Assembly: GCA_042408195.1 (NCBI GenBank)
Contig: JBHOQL010000118.1
Span: 29,166 to 93,165, forward strand
DNA: 64,000 nt
Direction of reading: 5' to 3'
Source: SpSt-600 sp042408195
Lineage (GTDB): Bacteria; Chloroflexota; Anaerolineae; SpSt-600
The position numbers and the translations under genes were made by a program. This document shows positions 17,603 to 24,856 of the stretch, piece after piece. Each line of letters begins with the position of its first letter. Position 1 is the stretch's first letter. The notes below the pieces were generated by a model. The model was given only the letters and a program-made list of their open reading frames with translations. It did no database searches and was not told where the DNA came from.

Positions 17603-17842
17603 ATGCCACTGGACATCCACCTGGATGATGAGGTCCGATTGCGAAAGCCTCACCCCTGTGGAGCCAATCATTGGCTCGTAGTCAGGGTGGGGGCTGATAT
17701 TGGCCTCAGGTGCACGAAGTGCGGCCGAAAGGTCCTCCTTCCTCGCTCAGTCTTTGAAAAGCGCTTCAAGGGCTTCATAAAGCGCAGTCGCCCATCCTTG
17801 GATGATATCGCTGCAGGACTTGCCGGGAAAATTTCCGAGTAA
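17603..17842 (+). CDS. DUF951 family protein
   Basis: 79 aa from ATG 17603, chosen because the family begins near the KKPHPCG motif and the longer frame only overlaps GH57. It has RKPHPCG (18-24) and CTKCGRKV with LPRS, the two hallmark segments, including a likely zinc-binding Cys pair. Function is unknown; members are small soluble proteins of Firmicutes and Chloroflexi, often near housekeeping genes. The C-terminal extension (KRSRPSLDDIAAGL) is basic. Confidence 0.85.
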   Translation: MPLDIHLDDEVRLRKPHPCGANHWLVVRVGADIGLRCTKCGRKVLLPRSVFEKRFKGFIKRSRPSLDDIAAGLAGKISE

Positions 17843-17847
17843 TTCGT

Positions 17848-17875
17848 TTGACAGGCAAAAGAGCTTGAATATAAT
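17848..17875 (+). promoter_or_regulatory. consensus sigma-70-type promoter of the selenium operon
   Basis: TTGACA at 17848-17853, 16 bases, then TATAAT at 17870-17875, so both hexamers match consensus exactly. Predicted start is about 17882, leaving a leader of about 215 bases before the cysteine desulfurase ATG at 18099. Confidence 0.85.
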
Positions 17876-17881
17876 TTAGAA

Positions 17882-18098
17882 AAATCTGTGATAGGGAAAG
17901 GATGATGGCCTTCAAGTTTGTGGTTTGAACCCTCTGAGGCCGGGAAGGAGGCCGGGCGCACGTGATGCGCCGGGATTCCCGGCTTTATAATTTAGCCCGC
18001 CCGGACGGGTTTGTGGTCCGGGGAGGTAGTAACCCCTTTTAGCCCCGAAACCTCCCCAGGCCCGAAGGGCGGGTAACTCCAGGGCTTGGGGAGGAAAG
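17882..18098 (+). promoter_or_regulatory. structured 5' leader of the selenium operon, riboswitch-like
   Basis: Domain 1: GCCGGGAA (17939-17946) pairs with TTCCCGGC (17976-17983), enclosing the hairpin GGCGCA/TGCGCC (17955-17971), followed by TTTATAATTT as in a terminator. Domain 2: GCCCGCCC (17995-18002) pairs with GGGCGGGT (18067-18074, one G-U pair) as a closing stem. Within it are GGAC/GTCC (18003-18006 with 18016-18019) and GGGGAGG (18020-18026) with CCTCCCC (18051-18057). The same heptamer GGGGAGG recurs at 18088-18094, where it is the Shine-Dalgarno, so CCTCCCC could pair with either. A GCCC-GAA-GGGC hairpin (18060-18070) competes with the closing stem. I recognise no known riboswitch class. 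Confidence 0.6.
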
Positions 18099-19253
18099 AT
18101 GAGCCTTATTTACCTTGATAATGCTGCTACATCCTTCCCCAAACCACCCCAGGTGGTGGAAGCTATAGTTCACTTTCTCACCAGAATCGGAGCCAATGCC
18201 GGTCGATCCGGCCACCGTTTATCTGTAGAAGCTGGCCGGATCGTCTACGAGACAAGGGAAGCCTTAGCCGAGCTCTTCCGCATACCCGATCCTCTCCGTA
18301 TAGTCTTCGGCCACAACGTAACTGAGATGATAAACCTGGTCCTGAGGGGTTTCCTTCGGCCTGGGGATCACGTGGTAACGAGCTCAATGGAACATAATTC
18401 TGTAATGCGTCCTTTGCGGGCCCTGGAGAAAGAAGGGGTTGAGGTTTCAGTGGTCCCCTGCTCGCCCGAAGGCTTGCTTGACCCAACCGAAATAGAGAGA
18501 GCTATACGCTCTAACACCCGCCTCATCGTCCTGAATCATGCTTCCAACGTCACTGGTACAATCCTTCCTGTGAGGGAGGCGGGCCAGATCGCTCGCCGGT
18601 ATGGCATATTCCTTCTGGTGGATGCAGCTCAGACGGCTGGAACTTACCCTATCGACGCCGAAGCCGATATGATTGATTTTCTAGCTTTCACCGGACACAA
18701 GGGCTTAATGGGTCCTACTGGGACCGGAGGTCTGTACATCGGGCCAAGAGTCCCTCTGGAGGAACTCAAGCCCTTGAAGCTGGGAGGAACCGGTTCCCGG
18801 AGCGAGCTGGAAGAGCAGCCAGGTTTTATGCCTGATAAATACGAAAGTGGCACTCAAAACGCAGCAGGTCTCGCAGGTCTCAAGGCAGGGGTCGGGTTCA
18901 TTTTGGAAACGGGCCTTGAAGAAATCCGTCGCCATAAAATGGAGCTCACCGCCCTACTTGTAGAAGGGCTTTCCCGCATCGAAAGAGTCATACTTTATGG
19001 CTCTCAAGACCTTTCCAGGCGAGTGGGGATTGTTTCCTTCAACATCGAAGGAATGGAGCCTTCTGAGGTGGCCTTAAGGCTGGATGAAGAGTTTGGGATA
19101 CTGTGCAGGCCAGGACTTCACTGTGCGCCGTCCGCCCACAGGACCATCGGAACTTTCCCAAAGGGCACGGTCCGGTTTTCCCTAGGTTTTTTCAACACTC
19201 GGGAAGAAGTGGAAAAGGCGGTAGAAGCAGTAGGAAAGATAGCAAGGAGGTAA
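18099..19253 (+). CDS. class V aminotransferase-fold cysteine desulfurase, selenium-operon type
   Basis: 384 aa, PLP enzyme that removes sulfur (or selenium) from cysteine/selenocysteine as enzyme-bound persulfide. It opens with IYLDNAATSFPKP. The PLP lysine lies in AFTGHKGLMGPTGTGG (about 210-225), and the catalytic cysteine is probably in RPGLHCAPSAHRTIG (about 340-352). It resembles the family of cysteine desulfurases found beside yedF/yedE/selD rather than IscS or SufS. SD GGGGAGG is 4 bases before ATG and lies in the leader's alternative pairing. First gene of a six-gene operon for selenium use; role as selenium or sulfur donor to the carriers is inferred. Confidence 0.88.
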   Translation: MSLIYLDNAATSFPKPPQVVEAIVHFLTRIGANAGRSGHRLSVEAGRIVYETREALAELFRIPDPLRIVFGHNVTEMINLVLRGFLRPGDHVVTSSMEHNSVMRPLRALEKEGVEVSVVPCSPEGLLDPTEIERAIRSNTRLIVLNHASNVTGTILPVREAGQIARRYGIFLLVDAAQTAGTYPIDAEADMIDFLAFTGHKGLMGPTGTGGLYIGPRVPLEELKPLKLGGTGSRSELEEQPGFMPDKYESGTQNAAGLAGLKAGVGFILETGLEEIRRHKMELTALLVEGLSRIERVILYGSQDLSRRVGIVSFNIEGMEPSEVALRLDEEFGILCRPGLHCAPSAHRTIGTFPKGTVRFSLGFFNTREEVEKAVEAVGKIARR

Positions 19254-19256
19254 GCT

Positions 19257-19841
19257 ATGTCAAAGGTCGTTGATGCCAGAGGCTTAGCTTGCCCTCAACC
19301 GGTAATCCTTACCCGCAAGGCCATGGCCGAAAGCAATGAACTAACCGTGATCGTGGACAGCGTTACAGCCAGGGATAACGTTTCCCATCTTGCTAAGAAA
19401 CAGGGGTTCGCCGTGGCGGTTGAGGAGAGAAGCAACGGTGTTTACTACCTACACTTGCGCCGGGATAAGGAAGCCGCACAACTCTCCGCCGGCGGGATTC
19501 AACTTGGCCCGACGGTCCTCTTTATCTCTGCTTACGGTATGGGCAGAGGTCCAGAGGAACTGCAGGAGATCCTCATCCGAGGCTTTCTGCATGCCTTAAA
19601 CGAGGTTGACTCCCTCCCCGATACTATCGTTTTCGTAAACACGGGCGTGAAGTTAACGGTGGAGGGCTCCCCAGTTCTGGAAGACCTGAAAGCCCTGGAA
19701 GAAAAGGGGGTGGAAATCCTCATCTGCGGGACGTGCCTGAATTACTTCGGTCTGACGGATAAAGTGGTGGTGGGTTCTGTTTCCAACATGTATTCCATCG
19801 CTGAAAAATTGCTGGGAGCGGGAAAAATAATAAGCCTGTGA
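19257..19841 (+). CDS. yedF: YedF: TusA-DsrE-like selenium-metabolism sulfurtransferase-like protein
   Basis: 194 aa. The N-terminal TusA/SirA domain (1-75) has GLACPQPV with the Cys-Pro motif that carries persulfide or perselenide. The C-terminal DsrE-like domain (about 88-194) has ISAYGMGRG and ICGTCLNYFGL with a possible second active cysteine. The fused form is the selenium-linked YedF. It starts 3 bases after the desulfurase stop and its stop overlaps the next start, consistent with chalcogen relay from the desulfurase. Confidence 0.9.
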   Translation: MSKVVDARGLACPQPVILTRKAMAESNELTVIVDSVTARDNVSHLAKKQGFAVAVEERSNGVYYLHLRRDKEAAQLSAGGIQLGPTVLFISAYGMGRGPEELQEILIRGFLHALNEVDSLPDTIVFVNTGVKLTVEGSPVLEDLKALEEKGVEILICGTCLNYFGLTDKVVVGSVSNMYSIAEKLLGAGKIISL

Positions 19842-20071
19842 AAAGGCGAGCTATGGAGTACGGGGTGGTCATATTTTATTCAACGAACTGGGCTCTAAAG
19901 GCTGAGAAAGTGGCTAAGGAGGGAGGGTTCGAGGTCAAGTTGATCCCGACCCCTCGCCAGATAAGCTCCGATTGCGGGACCGCCCTGAGGTTCCGCTGGG
20001 AAGACAAGGAAGCCCTACTGGCCCTTCTAGAAAGCAAGGGGGTCAGGATTGAGAGGGTTCACAAAATCTAA
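19838..20071 (+). CDS. DUF3343 selenium-associated protein
   Basis: 77 aa from GTG 19838 (overlapping the previous stop as GTGA); an internal ATG at 19853 is also possible. It has FYSTNWALKAEKVAKEGGFEV, LIPTPRQISSDCGTALRF, the DUF3343 signature with one invariant Cys. Comparative genomics (known for the family) ties DUF3343 to selenium utilisation, near yedE and yedF, as here. No catalytic role is known. It is 17 bases upstream of yedE. Confidence 0.88.
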   Translation: MKRRAMEYGVVIFYSTNWALKAEKVAKEGGFEVKLIPTPRQISSDCGTALRFRWEDKEALLALLESKGVRIERVHKI

Positions 20072-20088
20072 ATGGAAAGGAGGGAGCC

Positions 20089-21189
20089 ATGAGTAAATTC
20101 TTCGCATCCCGCGCCGGGATTATGGTTTCCGGAGCTATAATAGGGGCTCTGGCAGCTCTGTTGGTCCTGTGGGGGAACCCGCCTAACATGGGTATTTGCG
20201 TGGCCTGCTTCACCAGGGATACAGCGGGTGCTTTGGGCCTCCACAGGGCTGCCGCGGTCCAGTACATAAGGCCTGAGCTCATTGGTTTTGTCTTCGGTGC
20301 CATGCTTGGAGCCCTGCTTTTCAGGGAATTCAGGCCCCGCGCTGGCTCCGCTCCAGTCATAAGGTTCGTCCTGGGATTCTTCGCCATAATTGGAGCTCTT
20401 GTTTTCCTCGGCTGCCCTTGGCGAGCTTACCTTCGTCTTGCAGGGGGTGATCTCAACGCTGTTTTGGGTATAGCGGGCTTTATCGTCGGAGTGGCCATAG
20501 GGGTATGGTTCCTCAAGCGCGGTTACAGCCTTGGCCGCTCCAGGCCGGTGGGAACGGCGGCTGGCCTAGTGATACCAGTTTTTGCTCTGATGTTGCTTCT
20601 CTTGCTAGTCTTCCGCGTCAGCTTCGGAGAAAAGGCTCCTATTTTCTTCAGTGAATCTGGTCCGGGTTCTCTCCATGCTCCCATCCTCATCTCACTGGCC
20701 GTGGGGATTGTGGCTGGCTTCCTGGCGCAGAGAACTCGCTTTTGTACTATGGGAGCCATAAGGGACATTATTATAATGCGGGATTTCCACCTCTTCAGCG
20801 GTGTCCTGGGCTTCATTGTGGCTGCTTTCCTGGTTAACCTGGCCATCGGCAAGTTCCGGCTCGGATTTGCCGCCCAGCCGATCGCTCATTCCAACCACCT
20901 ATGGAACTTCCTGGGCATGGTATTAGCAGGTATGAGCTTCGCCCTGGCCGGCGGCTGTCCTGGAAGGCAGTTCTTCATGGCTGGGGAAGGCGATGGCGAT
21001 GCAGCCTTGTTCGTCTTCGGAATGCTGATAGGGGCTGCTTTCGCCCACAATTTCAATTTGGTCGGCATCCCAGATAGGATTGTGGATGGGAAGCTGGTAG
21101 TTGGTGGCCCAAATATCTGGGGGCAGATTGCCGTGATCGTTGGCTTGATAATTGTGGCTGCCATCGGTTGGACCATGAGAGAAAAATAG
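20089..21189 (+). CDS. yedE: YedE-family putative selenium transporter
   Basis: 366 aa polytopic inner-membrane protein with about nine to ten hydrophobic segments, two YeeE/YedE-like halves. Conserved Cys-bearing motifs: GICVACFTRD (about 33), GCPWR (about 111), RTRFCTMGAIRD (about 208-220) and GGCPGRQFF (about 285). YeeE/YedE proteins import thiosulfate, and selenium-linked members are proposed to move selenium compounds. SD GGAGG sits 5 bases before ATG. Place in the operon with yedF, DUF3343 and selD makes selenium the likely cargo; this is association, not proof. Confidence 0.88.
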   Translation: MSKFFASRAGIMVSGAIIGALAALLVLWGNPPNMGICVACFTRDTAGALGLHRAAAVQYIRPELIGFVFGAMLGALLFREFRPRAGSAPVIRFVLGFFAIIGALVFLGCPWRAYLRLAGGDLNAVLGIAGFIVGVAIGVWFLKRGYSLGRSRPVGTAAGLVIPVFALMLLLLLVFRVSFGEKAPIFFSESGPGSLHAPILISLAVGIVAGFLAQRTRFCTMGAIRDIIIMRDFHLFSGVLGFIVAAFLVNLAIGKFRLGFAAQPIAHSNHLWNFLGMVLAGMSFALAGGCPGRQFFMAGEGDGDAALFVFGMLIGAAFAHNFNLVGIPDRIVDGKLVVGGPNIWGQIAVIVGLIIVAAIGWTMREK

Positions 21190-21199
21190 GAGGTGGACC

Positions 21200-21409
21200 A
21201 TGGCTAAGGTGGTGGATGCCAGAGGACTATCTTGCCCTCAGCCGGCCCTTCTGGCTCGCAGGGCCATAGAAGAGGGGGAATTACCTATTGAAGTGCTGGT
21301 GGATACCGGCACTTCCAGGGATAACGTCTCCCGGATAGCCCAAAAGGCCGGATACAAGGTCAGGGTTGAGGAAAAAGAGGGATGGTTTGTGGTAAAGATC
21401 GAAAAATAA
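21200..21409 (+). CDS. stand-alone TusA/SirA-like sulfur carrier
   Basis: 69 aa single TusA domain: VVDARGLSCPQPALLARRAI (5-25) with the carrier cysteine, then SRDNVSRIAQKAGY. It closely parallels the N-terminal domain of YedF in the same operon (both contain DARGL-x-CPQP and a TxxDNVS stretch). SD AGGAGG precedes ATG 21200. Likely a carrier of persulfide or perselenide to or from YedE; inferred. Confidence 0.88.
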   Translation: MAKVVDARGLSCPQPALLARRAIEEGELPIEVLVDTGTSRDNVSRIAQKAGYKVRVEEKEGWFVVKIEK

Positions 21410-21415
21410 CGCCAG

Positions 21416-21446
21416 CGGGAAGGGGCTTATCCATTGCCCCTTCCCG
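21416..21446 (+). promoter_or_regulatory. long perfect hairpin before selD
   Basis: CGGGAAGGGGC (21416-21426) pairs over 11 bp with GCCCCTTCCCG (21436-21446) around a 9-base loop. No U-tract follows, so it may be an mRNA stability or processing element that sets selD level rather than a terminator. Confidence 0.6.
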
Positions 21447-21461
21447 TTAAAGGGGGGTGCA

Positions 21462-22514
21462 ATGAGTCCGAGGGATTTTTCTCGCCTCACGACTCTGGCC
21501 ACCTGCGCAGGTTGAGCCGGAAAGACGGGCCCTGAGGCCCTGGCGCAGGTCCTGCGCTACATAATTGACCGGTTTCCCAGAGAGGCTCACGCCAACCTAC
21601 TGGTAGGCCTTGGCGAAGGCGATGATGCCGCCGTTTACAAGCTCAACGATGAAGTAGCTCTCATCTTTACCGTCGATTTCTTTGCCCCTGTGGTGGATGA
21701 TGCTTACACTTACGGGGCAATAGCGGCCGCTAACTCCATGAGCGATGTCTACGCTATGGGTGGTGAAGTTCTCATGGCCCTAAACATCACTTGCTTTCCC
21801 CCCGATATGCCCCCAGAGATAGCCGGCGCTATCTTGAGGGGTGGAGCCGACAAAGTATTGGAAGCAGGAGGCATATTGGTGGGTGGTCACACCATGGATG
21901 ATAAAGAGCCTAAATATGGGCTTGCGGTTGTGGGAATTGTCCATCCTCAGAGGGTGATAACCAAAGCCGGTGCCAAACCGGGCGATGTCCTCATCCTCAC
22001 CAAACCTCTGGGGACAGGGGTTATAACCACTGCCTTAAAGGCGGGGATGGCTGAAGAGGATCACGTCAAAGCAGCGGTAGAAGTAATGATCCGCCTGAAC
22101 CGCAACGGCGCAAAGGCGATGCAGGAGGTGGGTGTCTCAGCTGCTACTGATATAACGGGCTTCGGTTTAATAGGCCATGCTCTGGATATAGCCATCATGA
22201 GTGGGGTAAAACTGCGCTTTTACTATGAGCGCATCCCTTTCATCTCTGGGGCCAGAGTTTATGCAGAGCAATGGCTATTCCCCGGTGGCGCTCATTCCAA
22301 TGAGCGCTTTTTCCACCCCAAGGTTCGTTTCCTTTCGGATTTGGGGGAAGAAGAGCAGCTTCTCCTCTTCGACCCTCAAACCTCAGGAGGCCTGCTCATA
22401 GCTGTGCCAGCGGAACGAGCCTCAGAGCTTGTGGAGAACCTCAAGGGAAAAGGAGAGGGTTGCTGGATTGTTGGTGAAGCTGTGGAGGGAGAAAGCGTAA
22501 TAGAGGTGATTTAG
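21462..22514 (+). CDS. selD: selenophosphate synthase, itself a UGA-encoded selenoprotein
   Basis: 350 aa. Makes selenophosphate from selenide and ATP for selenocysteine and 2-selenouridine synthesis. A frame-by-frame reading from ATG 21462 (SD AAAGGGGGG just upstream) passes through TGA at 21513-21515 (residue 18) and continues without a stop to 22514. The residues around it are CAG-U-AGKTG. In E. coli SelD the matching catalytic positions are Cys17 and Lys20; here Sec18 and Lys21 align with them. The rest has LGEGDDAAVY (about 48), ANSMSDVYAMGG, VGGHTMDD and DITGFGL, all normal SelD ATP-site motifs. An automated caller would start at 21690 and lose 76 residues including the active site. Fits the operon's selenium role. 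Confidence 0.93.
21502..21557 (+). promoter_or_regulatory. candidate bacterial SECIS element in selD
   Basis: GGGCC (21527-21531) pairs with GGCCC (21536-21540) around loop CTGA, 17 bases after the TGA. An outer stem can form between GCGCAGG (21505-21511) and CCTGCGC (21551-21557), enclosing the TGA; a competing hairpin GCGCAGG-T-CCTGCGC (21543-21557) also exists. The distance and G in the loop suit a bacterial SECIS. Binding by SelB is not shown. Confidence 0.6.
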
Positions 22515-22658
22515 GCTACGGATAGACTTGCGCACGTGGTTCCGCTGACCAACCTCGCTCGTTTTCCAAAGCGGCCTGGATGTCTGATCTTTGCCCTAAT
22601 ACCGGCCTAATTTACGGGCAAAGCCTCCAGGACCAGCGCTAACCGGTTTTAGCCTGAG

Positions 22659-24179
22659 TCAGGCTACTCTCCGCGGTCTGTATTGGAGGGCTTCGGCGAT
22701 GTGGTGGGGCATGATTTCGTGGGAGCCCTCCAGGTCCGCTATAGTGCGGGCGAGCTTTAGGACCCGGTGATAGCCTCTGGCTGTCATGCCGAGCTGCGTC
22801 ATAGCCGCTCGCAGCAGGCTTTTCGCATTCTCACTCACCTGACAGAACTCTCTGATCTCTGCTGGCCCCATATCAGCGTTGCACTGGAGTCTTGTCCCTT
22901 CAAAGCGCCTGCGCTGGATAGCTCTGGCCCTTTCCACCCTTTCCCTTATCCTGGCCGAAGGCTCGGCAAGTTGGTCGGAGATCAGCTTGTCGTAATCGAC
23001 TCTCGGCACTTCCACATAGATATCAATTCGATCTAAAAGCGGACCTGAGATGCGTTTTTGGTAGCGGCTTACAGTTGAAGGGGAACAGGTGCAGTTATGG
23101 GCTGGGTCACCGTAGTAACCGCAGGGGCATGGATTCATGGCTGCTACCAGCATGAAATTAGCCGGGAAAGTCAGGGATCCCTGGGCCCTGCTTATCGTCA
23201 CTACGTGGTCTTCAAGGGGCTGACGGAGGACTTCCAATGTTCTCTGGCCGAACTCCGGGAGTTCGTCTAAAAAGAGCACTCCGCGGTGGGCTAAGCTCAC
23301 TTCCCCCGGCCGCGGCAGCCTTCCACCCCCCACCAAGCCTGCATGGCTTATAGTGTGGTGAGGAGCTCGGAAAGGCCTCTGGCGGATCAGCGGGGTACCC
23401 GGAGGGAGCATGTTGGCCACGCTGTAAATCCGGGTTATTTCTAGAGCTTCTTCCATCGTGAGGGTTGGGAGGATAGAGGGTAAAGCTCTTGCCAAGAGGG
23501 TTTTCCCTGCCCCTGGAGGGCCCACCATCAGGATGTTGTGGGAGCCAGCGGCTGCTATCTCCAAGGCCCTTTTGACGTGCTCCTGCCCCTTTATATCGGC
23601 CATATCCACTTCGTAATGCGGCTCCCTTTCATCCATCAAAGATGGATCCGGTTGGTAGGGCTTGAGAGTTTCTCTACCGTTCAGATGCCTGACCAAGCTC
23701 ACAAGATCGGGGACGGGGATTATTGAAAGGCCGGGGACAAGGGCAGCCTCCGGGGCATCCACCGAGGGGACGAAGAAGGTTTTGAAGCCTTTGTCTTTGA
23801 GGAAGCCAGCCATAGGGAGGATTCCCCGCACATGACGGACCGCCCCTTCCAGAGAAAGCTCTCCCACGAAGGCCATTCCCGAGAGTTCGGCTGAGACTTG
23901 TCCGGAGGCGCAGAGGATTCCGAGGGCAATGGGAAGGTCGTAAGCTGAGCCCTCTTTGTGGAGGTCGGCCGGGGCAAGGTTTACAGTTATCCTTCCACCG
24001 GGAAAATGGAAGCCAGCGTTCCTGAGAGCGGAGCGGACTCTTTCTCTGGATTCCTGGACAGCAGTGTCAGGCAAGCCGACGATTATGAAGCCTGGAGAGC
24101 CGGCCGATACATCCACTTCTACCTGGACTATGGCTCCGTCCAAGCCTATGATGGCGCAGCTTGTGACAACCGAAAGCAT
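22659..24179 (-). CDS. comM: ComM/YifB-family Mg-chelatase-like AAA+ ATPase
   Basis: 506 aa. N-terminal Lon-protease-like fold domain (about 1-170; for example GLPDTAVQESRERVRSAL and GRITVNLAPADLHKEGSAYDLPIALG), then an AAA+ Mg-chelatase-type core with Walker A VGPPGAGKTLLARA (about 217), RPFRAPHHT and GVLFLDELPEF (Walker B), and a C-terminal domain (GYHRVLKLARTIADL). ComM is a DNA-branch-migration helicase aiding natural transformation; other members have unknown roles. A CPCGYYGDP...C-x-C set may bind zinc. It converges on the selD operon with 144 bases between. Confidence 0.92.
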   Translation of the reverse strand: MLSVVTSCAIIGLDGAIVQVEVDVSAGSPGFIIVGLPDTAVQESRERVRSALRNAGFHFPGGRITVNLAPADLHKEGSAYDLPIALGILCASGQVSAELSGMAFVGELSLEGAVRHVRGILPMAGFLKDKGFKTFFVPSVDAPEAALVPGLSIIPVPDLVSLVRHLNGRETLKPYQPDPSLMDEREPHYEVDMADIKGQEHVKRALEIAAAGSHNILMVGPPGAGKTLLARALPSILPTLTMEEALEITRIYSVANMLPPGTPLIRQRPFRAPHHTISHAGLVGGGRLPRPGEVSLAHRGVLFLDELPEFGQRTLEVLRQPLEDHVVTISRAQGSLTFPANFMLVAAMNPCPCGYYGDPAHNCTCSPSTVSRYQKRISGPLLDRIDIYVEVPRVDYDKLISDQLAEPSARIRERVERARAIQRRRFEGTRLQCNADMGPAEIREFCQVSENAKSLLRAAMTQLGMTARGYHRVLKLARTIADLEGSHEIMPHHIAEALQYRPRRVA

Positions 24180-24856
24180 TTTGTTTTTGCTCCCGGGTAA
24201 AAATTTTGGGCTACATCCTCAGGCCTTCGGGAAAGAACAGACCATTCACCTCGGTCTTGCCCGCTTTATGGATTTCGTTTTTGTTGTGGAGGATAGGCTA
24301 TTTGCCCCCGATTTTGCTCCCCACCCTGGACCTCGGGTTCGCACTGGCTTAAGGGTTCACTCGTGAGCGGGCTGCAGACGATAGCAACTTGCTCCCTTCT
24401 GGATTTCTCTTAAAGACGCCCTCAGAACCCCACACAAAGGGCAAGCCCCTGCACCCCCTGATTTTACCCACCCCGTGGGCTTCGGGTCTGCCTCAGCTCT
24501 GAGTCCCACTCGTGGGCTGCAGCACAGGTTTGGCCTTTGCCCCCGATTTTGTTTTCCGGGGGCACATCCCCCAAAACCTCTGGCAGGGGACAAGCCCCTG
24601 CACCCCTGATTTTGCCCACCCCCGTGGGCCTTGGACCTGCCTCGGCTCTGAGTCCCACTCGTAGGCTGCGGCAGGGGTTTGGCCTTTGCCCCCTTCACTT
24701 TTTAGGAGACGCTCTCAAGATTATCAAAGGGGCTCTACCCCCTACCCTCGATCTTACCACTCCACCGTTTCAAGTCTGCCCGCCCCGATGAGAGGCCGAA
24801 AGCCTGGCCTATATTCCCACCCCTGTATGGTTTTTTCCGGGAAGTTTTCTGGTCCG
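24180..24856 (+). repeat. repeat-rich intergenic region
   Basis: No gene is supported here; long frames in it are repeat-derived. It contains three units of a dispersed repeat at about 24301-24377, 24441-24545 and 24590-24694. The last two are direct repeats spaced 149 bases apart, sharing CAAGCCCCTGCACCCC, GATTTT-x-CCCACCCC, CTGAGTCCCACTCGT and TTTGGCCTTTGCCCCC. A hairpin GCAGGGG/CCCCTGC lies at the head of the third unit. Confidence 0.7.

Noticed and set aside
17939..18098. Possible tRNA-Sec gene before the selenium operon
   Set aside because: No TCA anticodon in a 7-base loop, no GTTCGA-type T loop and no acceptor stem pairing of the right length on either strand.
21690..22514. SelD starting at ATG 21690
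   Set aside because: It would remove the catalytic residue and ATP-site residues; the frame is open through TGA 21513 to a good ATG and SD.
24301..24694. CRISPR array
   Set aside because: Only three diverged units of about 100 bases with no short regular repeat-spacer pattern and no cas genes.
24357..24698. 113-aa minus frame in the repeat region
   Set aside because: Made of the repeat itself, low complexity, no SD.
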